Shown: piece by piece, positions 1 through 6,090 of the stretch
Numbering within the stretch: the stretch's first letter is position 1
How the letters are laid out: every line of letters starts with the position of its first letter
IMG/VR virus record: IMGVR_UViG_3300034167_000157
Location: 1-21,655 of that record
DNA: 21,655 bases
Reading direction: 5' to 3' (one strand)
From: a virus
Notes under the pieces: generated by a model
What the model was told of the DNA's origin: nothing
Database searches by the model: none
What the model saw: only the letters and a program-made list of their open reading frames with translations
Made by a program: the position numbers and the translations under genes

Positions 1-78
1 TTTCAGGCAGGACAACGTGCGGTTTTTATGCACCTACAACGTGTCTTCAATGATCAAAACGAATCACTTCTAGACTAA
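1..78 (+). CDS. C-terminal end of an unidentified phage gene (partial)
   Basis: An open frame enters from the left edge and stops with TAA at 76-78, giving the last 25 residues of a protein. The visible part contains FQAGQRAVFMHLQRVF, an amphipathic helix-like pattern. It loosely recalls the F-x-[TA]-x-x-G-[QR]-R-x-V-x-x-x-L pattern of Bbp19-like small phage proteins found upstream of the portal gene in some podoviruses. That resemblance is from memory and weak. The next gene starts 14 bases downstream on the same strand, so it probably belongs to the same late operon. No function can be given from this fragment. Confidence 0.5.
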   Translation, partial: FQAGQRAVFMHLQRVFNDQNESLLD

Positions 79-92
79 AAAGGACACAACCT

Positions 93-590
93 ATGGGCTC
101 TTATTGGGATGTACAGGCATACGAGGCTCAGATGAAAGCGGCAAAAACCCAAGCCGCCGGACTTACTCCTGAAGCCCCTATTTCTTTTGCAGGAATGAAT
201 CAACTTAGTGGAAGTGCGCCAAGCGTTGGGTTTAATCAGGCTGCTTACGAGGCGCAACAAAAGAGTGTATCAGCGGCTCCTACGGCTAAAACCCCGAAGA
301 CTCCAAAGACCCCAAAGACTCCTAAAGTTAAACTTTATTCGGATGTTTATCCAAAAGAAAAAACATACAACGCTGACGGCGTATTAACTAAAATCCCCCG
401 TGATCCTAACACCCTAAACAAACAAGGGCTTAAGAAATATACTTCTAACAAGTTAGGTATTAAATCTACCTATACTGAGCCCAAGAATACCGAAACTATT
501 GTTGCTAATAGCAATACAGGACGGCTGCGTACTCCCAAAAGGGTAGGAATTCGTGGTAAATCTAGCCTTGTAATTAAGAAACCAAATTAA
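93..590 (+). CDS. Hypothetical basic protein, possible gp6.7/gp7.3-like virion protein
   Basis: 165 residues, start ATG preceded by AGGAC at 81-85. The protein is Lys/Pro/Thr-rich with four KTP repeats at residues 66-77 and no membrane segment or known catalytic motif. Its C-terminus reads RGKSSLVIKKPN. The G-[KR]-S-S-L-x-I pattern also ends the protein at 677-1258, and similar words occur in T7 gp6.7 and gp7.3 as I remember them. The position just upstream of the portal gene is where T7 carries those small virion/tail-assembly proteins. The inference is a small particle-associated or assembly protein; the rest of the sequence is unrecognised. The stop codon directly abuts the next start (TAAATG). 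Confidence 0.75.
   Translation: MGSYWDVQAYEAQMKAAKTQAAGLTPEAPISFAGMNQLSGSAPSVGFNQAAYEAQQKSVSAAPTAKTPKTPKTPKTPKVKLYSDVYPKEKTYNADGVLTKIPRDPNTLNKQGLKKYTSNKLGIKSTYTEPKNTETIVANSNTGRLRTPKRVGIRGKSSLVIKKPN
288..323 (+). repeat. Four tandem 9-base units encoding KTP x4
   Basis: Four in-frame 9-base units of the form AAR-ACY-CCN encode Lys-Thr-Pro four times (residues 66-77 of the protein at 93-590), followed by another Lys. The synonymous bases differ between units, so the repeat is kept at protein level rather than being a fresh DNA duplication. It probably forms an extended basic linker. Confidence 0.85.
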
Positions 591-677
591 ATGAAGTCAA
601 TTAAAAAGTTAACGGTTGCCAAGAAAAAGGCTATGAAGAAGAACTCTAAACTTATGATTAAGAAAGAAGGCTATTAA
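591..677 (+). CDS. Very small lysine-rich ORF (28 aa)
   Basis: ATG at 591 directly follows the stop of the previous gene and the frame ends with TAA at 675-677, whose last base is the A of the next ATG. The 28-residue product has 11 lysines and one acidic residue. It has no good ribosome binding site of its own, so translation would depend on re-initiation at the TAAATG junction. The 3' end of this ORF supplies the GAAGG ribosome binding site for the gene at 677. Its Lys-rich character resembles the N-terminal part of T7 gp7.3, but only in composition. It could be a real mini-gene or a leader keeping ribosomes on the message. Confidence 0.4.
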   Translation: MKSIKKLTVAKKKAMKKNSKLMIKKEGY

Positions 678-1258
678 TGTGTAGTTCAGGTGGCGGAGGT
701 GGCGGCGGTGGTAGCGGCTACACGGGTAAAAATAGATCTCGTAAACCGAAGACCGCTTCGTTCTCGTTTCGAAATGAAGATTTTGAAGAGTCTCTAAAGA
801 CCTACACCCGATCTGAGCGAGACATGGGTAACACATGGTCTATGGAAATGGCGCGAACAGGAACAAACGACAGAAAGCCCGGCGAAAATTGGCAACAGCA
901 CCATGATCGCGTGAAAGCCGAACGAAAAGCATTTGAAACTTCTTCGGCTTTTCGCAGAGAAGAAGACGGTGCGGTGTATCAAAGACGAACAACCGCAGAA
1001 AAAGATGCCCACATTGCCGCATGGATTGAAGCGCATCCCGATCTAGATCCTAAAACAGGAAAAGCATTTACTAACGGGGACGGCTATGCTCCGGCAGCAG
1101 GAACTCCGGGGGCTCCGGGTCAGTCTCCGGCAGCAGGAGTGGCTCCTATGGCGGCGGCGGCGGTAGCAGACAGAATGGCTATAAGGAACAAGCAAAAGAC
1201 AGCCCAACGCGCCGGACGAGCCTCTGCGGGACGATCCTCATTGCGTATTGGTGCTTAA
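677..1258 (+). CDS. Hypothetical Gly-rich protein, possible gp6.7/gp7.3-like virion protein
   Basis: 193 residues. The ATG at 677 overlaps the stop of the 28-aa ORF (TAATG), with GAAGG at 666-670 as ribosome binding site. The N-terminus is MCSS followed by a run of eight glycines. The middle (about 15-135) is charged and mostly hydrophilic, and residues 136-165 are Ala/Pro/Gly-rich. The C-terminus ends in AGRASAGRSSLRIGA, the same G-[KR]-S-S-L-x-I ending as the protein at 93-590. The MC start is shared with the gp14-like protein here and, as I recall, with T7 gp6.7. I infer a small virion or tail-assembly protein. There is no enzymatic motif, and the glycine tract is the only low-complexity DNA in this part. 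Confidence 0.75.
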   Translation: MCSSGGGGGGGGSGYTGKNRSRKPKTASFSFRNEDFEESLKTYTRSERDMGNTWSMEMARTGTNDRKPGENWQQHHDRVKAERKAFETSSAFRREEDGAVYQRRTTAEKDAHIAAWIEAHPDLDPKTGKAFTNGDGYAPAAGTPGAPGQSPAAGVAPMAAAAVADRMAIRNKQKTAQRAGRASAGRSSLRIGA

Positions 1259-1266
1259 CAATAAAC

Positions 1267-1271
1267 AGGAG
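1267..1271 (+). promoter_or_regulatory. Ribosome binding site AGGAG fixing a GTG start
   Basis: AGGAG lies 6 bases upstream of GTG at 1278. No ATG gives the conserved portal N-terminus at a suitable distance, so this site supports the GTG start. Confidence 0.75.
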
Positions 1272-1277
1272 CCCTAG

Positions 1278-2810
1278 GTGTCAGGAAAAGAACTATATTC
1301 TAAACTCGCAGCACAGCGTTTTACCTATTTGGAACGCGCCCGTGATTGCGCCCGTTTGACCCTGCCACACTTGTTTCCGGATGAGGGAGATCAGAGTAGC
1401 CGTAAGTTTGTTACTCCTTATCAATCCGTGGGTGCGCGAGGTGTCAACAATCTAGCCTCGGCTCTACTGCTTTCGCTCCTGCCGCCCAACTCGCCCTTCT
1501 TTCGTTTTGTGATTGATGAGACAGCGGTAAAGAATCTACAGCAACTTTCTCCTAGCGCCCAAGGCGAAGCAGAGCAAAGTCTGTCGCAAATGGAGCGGCT
1601 GATTATGCGGGAGATTGAGGGATTGAGCATTCGTGTCCCGCTGTTTGAAGCCGTTAAGCAACTGATTGTTGGTGGTAACACCCTATTGTACTTTCCTGAC
1701 GAAGGTCCAATGCGCGTCATTCGCCTTGATCGTTATGTGGTCAAGCGGGATCCGATGGGCAATGTCCGGAAGGTCATCCTTAAGGAAACCATTTCTCCGG
1801 CAATGCTGCCTCCTGAAATACAGGCTGCCGTGCAGACCACCCTGAACTCTCTTGAAGATACCGTGGACTTGTATACCTGCTGCCATGTCTTGGACGATGA
1901 GCGGGTAGAAGTTTATCAGGAAGTGGGCGGGATGGAGGTTCCCGGATCATATATGATCTATCCAATCGAACGTAGCCCCTTCCTTGCCTTGCGAATGCAT
2001 CGTGTGGACGGCGAGGACTACGGTCGCGGCTATGTCGAGCAGTACTTTGGTGACTTGGTGTCTTTGGAAAGCCTGTCTAAGAGTATTGTAGAAGCCGCTT
2101 CAGCCTCTGCCAAGGTGCTTTTCCTAGTAAACCCTGTAGGCACCACCCGCGCTGCTAAGTTGGCAAAGGCTCCTAACGGGGCGATTATTGAAGGAATGGC
2201 TTCTGACGTTACGGTGCTTCAGGTTGCTAAATCTGCGGATCTTAGTGTCGCTCTTCAAACAATGGCGGCTATCAACGAGCGACTTTCTTACGCCTTTTTG
2301 CTTACTGAAGCCTCAGTTCGTAATGCAGAACGTGTAACCGCCGAAGAGATTCGTCTAGTCACGCAGAGCATTGAGCGTCAACTCGGTGGCATCTACAGCA
2401 TCCTGTCTCAAGAATTTCAATTGCCTTTGGTTCACCGAATGATGGATCGGCTGATTAAGGCTAAGAAGATGCCTAAGATTGATAAGAAGTACATCACTCC
2501 TACCATCGTTACAGGCATTGACGCTCTTGGTCGAGGAAATGATTTGAGCCGTTTGGATCTTTATTTGCAAGGTATTGCTCAGATTCTTGGTCCCGGCGGT
2601 ATTCAACAGTATATTGATTTCAGAGAATACCTGAACCGCCGTGCTGCAAGTCTTGGAATTGATGTTACGGGCTTGCTGAAAACTGAAGAGCAAATTCAGG
2701 GTGAAATGCAAGCCGCGCAGCAGCAGCAAATGCAACAGGAACTGATGCCACAGACCGCAAAGACCGTCGGAAACATTATTGAGAAGCAACAATCACCACC
2801 ACAACAATGA
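1278..2810 (+). CDS. 8: Portal (head-tail connector) protein, T7 gp8-like
   Basis: 510 residues, GTG start. It forms the dodecameric ring at the capsid vertex through which DNA is packaged and ejected, and to which the tail tube attaches. The N-terminal part carries LERARDCARLTLPHLFP (about 15-31) and GARGVNNLASALLLSLLPP (about 52-70), closely matching the corresponding T7 gp8 region. The C-terminus is Gln-rich (about 470-510), a common feature of this family. T7 gp8 is 535-536 residues, so this is slightly short but complete. The stop overlaps the scaffold start as ATGA, indicating translational coupling. Confidence 0.97.
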   Translation: MSGKELYSKLAAQRFTYLERARDCARLTLPHLFPDEGDQSSRKFVTPYQSVGARGVNNLASALLLSLLPPNSPFFRFVIDETAVKNLQQLSPSAQGEAEQSLSQMERLIMREIEGLSIRVPLFEAVKQLIVGGNTLLYFPDEGPMRVIRLDRYVVKRDPMGNVRKVILKETISPAMLPPEIQAAVQTTLNSLEDTVDLYTCCHVLDDERVEVYQEVGGMEVPGSYMIYPIERSPFLALRMHRVDGEDYGRGYVEQYFGDLVSLESLSKSIVEAASASAKVLFLVNPVGTTRAAKLAKAPNGAIIEGMASDVTVLQVAKSADLSVALQTMAAINERLSYAFLLTEASVRNAERVTAEEIRLVTQSIERQLGGIYSILSQEFQLPLVHRMMDRLIKAKKMPKIDKKYITPTIVTGIDALGRGNDLSRLDLYLQGIAQILGPGGIQQYIDFREYLNRRAASLGIDVTGLLKTEEQIQGEMQAAQQQQMQQELMPQTAKTVGNIIEKQQSPPQQ

Positions 2811-3526
2811 GTAACCACCAACAAATTGACATTGTACGCGACACCGCTACTTCAAATAACGAAGTAGATGCTCTAGCCGTAGCAAAGGCTGAACAAGAAG
2901 CCGCACAGGCTCAAACTCGCCCTGAGTGGCTCCCTGAGAAGTTTACAAAGCCTGAGGAGTTGGCTGCTGCTTACGCCTCGCTTGAAACCAAGTTGACTTC
3001 TTCGGGTAAGTCGCTTGATACTCTTGATTCATATTCAGACGAGTTTGCTCAGACAGGTACTTTAAGCGAAGACTCTGTGCAGGAGATTATTGCTCTTGGT
3101 ATTCCTGAGAATACTGTTCGTTCTTATGTTGCCGGACAGGAGGCTCTTGCTGACAACAACCTCAAGGGGATTATGGATGTTGCCGGAGGTGAAGAGCAGT
3201 ACGCTGCCTTGACCGTTTGGGCGCAAAACAATCTTCCTGAAGAACACGTTGATGCCTACAACTCTATTATGGAACAGGGAGACACGGCTACCATCAAGAT
3301 GGCTATTGCCGGACTCAAAGCCCGATATGAGCAGACCAATGGTTCTATGGGAAAGCCCGGACGCTTGCTACAGGGCGGTACTACGACCGAAAGCGGTGGT
3401 ACATTCCGTAGTGTTGCTGAGATTGTTAACGCTATGAGCGATCCACGTTATTCAAAGGATCCCGCTTATCGCGCTGATGTTGAACGTCGAATTTCTACTT
3501 CTAACGCCTTTGGAGGATCACGATGA
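2807..3526 (+). CDS. 9: Scaffold / capsid assembly protein, T7 gp9-like
   Basis: 239 residues. It directs assembly of the major capsid protein into the procapsid and leaves before maturation. Visible family signatures are RPEWLPEKFTKPEELAAAY near residues 38-56 and, near the C-terminus, a V-x-x-I-V-x-A-M-x-D-P-R-Y-x-x-D-P-A-Y-R pattern (about 205-225), the part that contacts capsid protein in this family. The protein is acidic and helical, as expected. It has no independent ribosome binding site: the ATG overlaps the portal stop (ATGA). Its own stop overlaps the next ATG in the same way. T7 gp9 is somewhat longer (about 307 residues). Confidence 0.94.
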   Translation: MSNHQQIDIVRDTATSNNEVDALAVAKAEQEAAQAQTRPEWLPEKFTKPEELAAAYASLETKLTSSGKSLDTLDSYSDEFAQTGTLSEDSVQEIIALGIPENTVRSYVAGQEALADNNLKGIMDVAGGEEQYAALTVWAQNNLPEEHVDAYNSIMEQGDTATIKMAIAGLKARYEQTNGSMGKPGRLLQGGTTTESGGTFRSVAEIVNAMSDPRYSKDPAYRADVERRISTSNAFGGSR

Positions 3527-3717
3527 AGAAGCCAACTGATTTCAAGACTACTGCCCTCGGTATTGCCACCATTCTTACTGTGCTTTCAGCCGCTGCTGTG
3601 GCATTCTTTGATGGAGACCCTGCTACTAACTTTGATATCGCAACCGTGGTTGCAGGAATTACTGCGGGGTTTGGTCTGATCTTTGCGAAGGATGCTGCGA
3701 AGAAGGTTGAACCCTAA
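3523..3717 (+). CDS. Small two-helix membrane protein, holin candidate
   Basis: 64 residues with hydrophobic stretches at about 9-29 and 38-55, separated by a short polar turn (DGDPATN). The N-terminus (MKKPTDFK) and C-terminus (KDAAKKVEP) are charged. This matches a class II holin-like hairpin with both ends on the same side of the membrane. Proteins of this pattern, ending in G-L-I-x-A-K-D, are frequent in phage late operons and usually unnamed. ATGA overlap with scaffold upstream and TAATG overlap with the next gene put it in one coupled block with the lipoprotein gene, which favours a lysis role. A second holin-like gene lies at 20312-20530, so which one times lysis is open. Confidence 0.7.
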   Translation: MKKPTDFKTTALGIATILTVLSAAAVAFFDGDPATNFDIATVVAGITAGFGLIFAKDAAKKVEP

Positions 3718-3959
3718 TGTGGGGGTGGGTTGGTGAGTTAGTTACCGCCCTACTGAATTTCTTTGAACGAAGGGTTTCCAAGGAAACATATGTTAAAGAA
3801 GCCGATCCAACTGCTAATGGTACTAGGGAGCGTTTTGCTCAACGGGTGCGGGAGTTCCGTGCTGCTCGTACCATCGGGGACGCCCGTCCAACTAGCGGAG
3901 CCTGTGACTGCAAAGGTGTTTGTAGTTCAGAAGGACGGAACAAAGATCAAGTCGGCTAA
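3717..3959 (+). CDS. Small amphipathic protein of the putative lysis block
   Basis: 80 residues. The ATG shares its A with the upstream stop (TAATG), and AAGG at 3703-3706 could serve as ribosome binding site. The first 20 residues (MWGWVGELVTALLNFFERRV) form a Trp-rich amphipathic or short membrane helix, followed by a charged region with R-E-R-F-A-Q-R-V-R-E-F. The last third (SGACDCKGVCSSEG) looks unconserved and lies in the part that also encodes the lipoprotein in another frame. The frame relation resembles Rz/Rz1, but the protein lacks the long periplasmic coiled coil of a classical inner-membrane spanin. Function unknown; a membrane-associated accessory lysis protein is possible. Confidence 0.65.
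   Translation: MWGWVGELVTALLNFFERRVSKETYVKEADPTANGTRERFAQRVREFRAARTIGDARPTSGACDCKGVCSSEGRNKDQVG
3780..3784 (+). promoter_or_regulatory. Internal ribosome binding site for the nested lipoprotein gene
   Basis: AAGGA lies 5 bases before ATG at 3790, inside the coding sequence of the 80-residue protein. It selects 3790 over the upstream in-frame ATG at 3763, which has no such site and would put a charged nine-residue extension before the signal peptide. Confidence 0.65.
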
Positions 3960-4038
3960 TCGTGTAGAAATTCCCGCCGGATGGTGGGCTGCTGATGTGC
4001 CTGAAGAACCCGGCATTGCGCCGGAGATCGTACCCTGA
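3790..4038 (+). CDS. Small lipoprotein, possible outer-membrane spanin, nested out of frame
   Basis: 82 residues from ATG 3790. The N-terminus is a classical lipoprotein signal peptide: MLKK, a hydrophobic stretch, then lipobox L-L-N-G-C with the acylated Cys at residue 20. The mature part begins CGSSVLLVPSGTPVQLAEP and has a conserved-looking V-x-K-D-G segment and P-A-G-W-W near the end. Such short phage lipoproteins are common in late operons. About 170 of its 249 bases overlap the gene at 3717-3959 in the +1 frame. The nested arrangement and the neighbouring holin-like gene suggest an Rz1-like role in disrupting the outer membrane. A longer form starting at 3763 (91 residues) is possible but less likely. 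Confidence 0.72.
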   Translation: MLKKPIQLLMVLGSVLLNGCGSSVLLVPSGTPVQLAEPVTAKVFVVQKDGTKIKSANRVEIPAGWWAADVPEEPGIAPEIVP

Positions 4039-4066
4039 CGACAAGTCTGAGTGGTGCGTCTAACCG

Positions 4067-4098
4067 GAACCCTATAGAGGAATCTATGGGGTTCTTTT
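4067..4098 (+). terminator. Rho-independent terminator before the capsid gene
   Basis: An 11-bp stem, 4067-4077 paired with 4084-4094 (one G-U pair, otherwise perfect), with a 6-base loop and followed by TTTT at 4095-4098 and another T-rich stretch. It lies 28 bases after the lipoprotein stop and would end or reduce transcription from the portal/lysis block. Confidence 0.85.
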
Positions 4099-4104
4099 CA
4101 TTTG

Positions 4105-4129
4105 TGCATAATTTTAGATGGATTATGCA
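4105..4129. repeat. 8-bp inverted repeat TGCATAAT / ATTATGCA
   Basis: Perfect 8-bp arms at 4105-4112 and 4122-4129 with a 9-base spacer. The right arm runs on into GCATAAAATGC (4127-4137), a second small palindrome, so TGCAT/ATGC words cluster here. It lies between a terminator and the capsid gene with no gene overlapping. It could be a protein-binding site or part of a promoter. There is no U-tract to make it a terminator. Confidence 0.5.
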
Positions 4130-4175
4130 TAAAATGCTATGACTGCTTTTAGCCCCTTGCGAGGGAGAACTCTAA
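4130..4175 (+). promoter_or_regulatory. Possible capsid promoter region (weak)
   Basis: A capsid promoter is expected between the terminator at 4067-4098 and the capsid start. The best phage-type initiation sequence is GGGAGA at 4163-4168, which matches the first transcribed bases of T7 class III promoters, but the preceding 17 bases match the T7 consensus poorly. TAAAAT at 4130-4135 resembles a bacterial -10 box but lacks a convincing -35 box at 16-18 bases. The promoter location is inferred from context only. The remainder, 4169-4234, is an untranslated leader. Confidence 0.25.
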
Positions 4176-4234
4176 GCGCGTTACAGCAAACTCCTCTTCT
4201 ATCTAATCATTCACTAATTTAGGAAACTACAACT

Positions 4235-5401
4235 ATGGGACAATATACCGACCCGTCACGCCTTGGTCTAGTTAACGCCTCAGGCTCTGATACCGAAGCA
4301 CTCTTTCTGAAGATCTTCAGCGGCGAAATTGTTACGACTTTTGAAAAGTCTAACATCATGATGCCTCTCCATCGTGTTCGCACGATTCAGACAGGTAAGT
4401 CCGCAATCTTCCCTGTAACCGGAACGGCAAGCGCGGGTTACCACACCCCCGGCGAATCTGTTCTTTCGCAGAGTACAGCAGGTACTGCCTATGGTACAGC
4501 CACTTCCGGCGGTGCTGTAGGTACTTTGACTGTGCCTGTGGAAACTGTGGCTCAGACTTCCAAGTATCTCAACAAGTTCAAGCACAACGAGCGCACCGTC
4601 TTCATCGACGATATTCTCGTGTCTTCAACGTTCGTTGCAGATATCGATGAGATGAAGAATCACTACGATGTTCGCTCAATCTACTCGACTGAAATTGGTC
4701 GATCATTGGCTTACACCGCAGATAAGAACCTGATCCGCACCGTCATCGGTGGCGCTCGTGTAACTACAGATCGCTTTGGTGTTGCTTCAGGTACTGATAC
4801 TACTTATCTTGGTGCTATTTCCAACATCGGACACAATGGTGGCTCCAACGGAATGCATTCGGCATCTATTCTTGCAGGATTTGCAAATGTTGCTCGAAAG
4901 ATGGATGAGCGCAACGTGCCAAACGATGAGCGGTTTGCAGTAGTTACCCCTGAAGTTTACTATCTGTTGCTCGGTGGTAACAGCGATGCAATTAACCGGG
5001 ACTTCTCCCCGGACAACGGTTCGATTGCAACGGGACAGATTGCTTCGGCATACGGCATCCGTATTATGAAGAGCAATCACATTCCACAGACTAACGAAGT
5101 TAGTGGAAGTGGTACTGTGGATCCACTTGCGGGTGCAGCGGGTGTACGCAATAACCCAAACGGTGGTTCCCTTAAGTACTCCGGTCTTAACTACAACACC
5201 TCGGCGGCAAAGACGCAGGGAATCATCTTCCACCGTGAAGCCATTGCAACGGTGAAGTTGCTTGATCTGTCTCTTGAAACCGACTACATCATGGAGCGTA
5301 TGGGTACGCTGATGTTGGCTAAGTACGCAATGGGTCACAACATTCTTCGTGAAGAGTGCTGCTATGAACTCCAAAGCGCGTCCAACGGTACTGCTGCCTA
5401 A
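4235..5401 (+). CDS. 10: Major capsid protein, T7 gp10-like (HK97 fold)
   Basis: 388 residues. It builds the icosahedral shell. Strong likeness to T7 gp10A throughout: LFLKIFSGEIVTTFEKSNI (about 24-42), an R-x-I-x-x-G-K-S-A-x-F-P-V segment (about 49-61), MNHYDVRS (about 140-147), HREAIATVKLLDLSLE (about 332-347) and AKYAMGHNILREE (about 359-371). The ATG has AGGAAA at 4221-4226 upstream. It is flanked by terminators on both sides with its own leader, so it forms a separately controlled unit, as expected for the most abundant virion protein. No slippery site giving a 10B-like extension is visible near the stop. Confidence 0.97.
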   Translation: MGQYTDPSRLGLVNASGSDTEALFLKIFSGEIVTTFEKSNIMMPLHRVRTIQTGKSAIFPVTGTASAGYHTPGESVLSQSTAGTAYGTATSGGAVGTLTVPVETVAQTSKYLNKFKHNERTVFIDDILVSSTFVADIDEMKNHYDVRSIYSTEIGRSLAYTADKNLIRTVIGGARVTTDRFGVASGTDTTYLGAISNIGHNGGSNGMHSASILAGFANVARKMDERNVPNDERFAVVTPEVYYLLLGGNSDAINRDFSPDNGSIATGQIASAYGIRIMKSNHIPQTNEVSGSGTVDPLAGAAGVRNNPNGGSLKYSGLNYNTSAAKTQGIIFHREAIATVKLLDLSLETDYIMERMGTLMLAKYAMGHNILREECCYELQSASNGTAA

Positions 5402-5418
5402 TTGAGTTACTAGTTTTT

Positions 5419-5463
5419 AAGAGAGGGTGGTTCCCTAAGTTGGGTTCCACCCTCTCTTTTCTT
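5419..5463 (+). terminator. Strong terminator after the capsid gene (T-phi analogue)
   Basis: A 12-bp perfect stem, 5419-5430 with 5447-5458, with inner CCC/GGG pairing and then TTTCTTT. TTTTT at 5414-5418 on the left side gives an A-tract in the other orientation, so it could also act on the opposite strand. The position, 18 bases past the capsid stop and before the tail tube gene, is that of the T7 T-phi terminator. Leakage through it would set the lower level of tail and ejection gene expression. Confidence 0.92.
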
Positions 5464-5474
5464 TGTCTATCTTT

Positions 5475-5486
5475 CTAGGATCCTAG
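5475..5486. repeat. Perfect 12-bp palindrome covering the gp11 ribosome binding site
   Basis: CTAGGATCCTAG is a perfect palindrome ending one base before ATG 5488. Its AGGA (5477-5480) is the only candidate ribosome binding site. Intrastrand pairing would be poor because of the missing loop, so pairing between transcripts or DNA-level binding are alternatives to chance. Confidence 0.5.
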
Positions 5487-5487
5487 A

Positions 5488-6090
5488 ATGGCTCTAACAA
5501 AAACAAATAAACTACAGGCAATCAACACGATGCTTTCGGCGATTGGAGAGCCACCTGTTAACTCGTTGGCAGCCCAACGCGCAGACTCGCTGATTGCTTT
5601 GACCATCCTAGATGAGACCACCCGCGACATTCAGTCCTACGGATGGCAGTTCAACACCGATGAGAATGTGGTGATGACCCCTGAGACAACTACCGGGTTC
5701 CTCTACATTTCCGACAGCATTGTACGCGTGGACATTGCCTACACAGATGACACCGTTGCCCTTGAGGTGGTGATCCGTGGCAATCGCCTGTACAATCGGT
5801 TGACCTCGTCCTACGCCTTTACAGAGGCGCTAACGACCACACAGGTAACCTTGCTAGACTTCGATGAAATGCCTGAGATCGCCAAGCGATATATTACGAT
5901 TCGTGCCGCTCGTATCTTTCAAGATCGTGTAGTAGGCTCCTCTACGCTTCATGCGTTTGAGATGCAAGATGAAATCACCGCCCTAGCGCGTCTTACTGAA
6001 TACGAGAATGAAGTTGGCGACTACAGCATCTTCCAAGGTGAAAGCGTCATTCGTCCCTTCCTGCGTCAAGGTTCTTACAGGATCTATTAA
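5488..6090 (+). CDS. 11: Tail tubular protein A (gatekeeper), T7 gp11-like
   Basis: 200 residues (T7 gp11: 196). It forms the ring joining the portal to the nozzle and retains DNA. Conserved features are ML-x-A-I-G-E-P-P-V near residues 15-24, D-I-Q-S-Y-G-W-Q-F-N near 47-56 and a D-E-M-P-E segment near 126-130, all as in T7 gp11. The ATG follows AGGA within a palindrome. The stop overlaps the next start (TAATG), coupling production of gp11 and gp12. Confidence 0.95.
   Translation: MALTKTNKLQAINTMLSAIGEPPVNSLAAQRADSLIALTILDETTRDIQSYGWQFNTDENVVMTPETTTGFLYISDSIVRVDIAYTDDTVALEVVIRGNRLYNRLTSSYAFTEALTTTQVTLLDFDEMPEIAKRYITIRAARIFQDRVVGSSTLHAFEMQDEITALARLTEYENEVGDYSIFQGESVIRPFLRQGSYRIY

Noticed and set aside
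2355-2792. 145-residue minus-strand open frame opposite the portal gene
   Set aside because: Antisense shadow of the Gln-rich portal C-terminus.
3763-3789. Longer start (ATG 3763) for the nested lipoprotein
   Set aside because: No Shine-Dalgarno at the right distance, and it would add nine charged residues before a normal signal peptide; ATG 3790 has AAGGA and a standard start.
4143-4168. A full T7-type promoter
   Set aside because: Only the GGGAGA initiation end matches well; the upstream recognition part agrees at few positions, so it is kept only as a weak candidate region.
4787-5374. 195-residue open frame on the minus strand opposite the capsid gene
   Set aside because: It lies wholly within a strongly conserved + strand gene, has no ribosome binding site or recognisable domain, and is a shadow of capsid codon use.
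5380-5425. Programmed frameshift giving a longer capsid form as in T7 gp10B
   Set aside because: No slippery heptamer precedes the stop; the T-run lies after the stop and belongs to the terminator.
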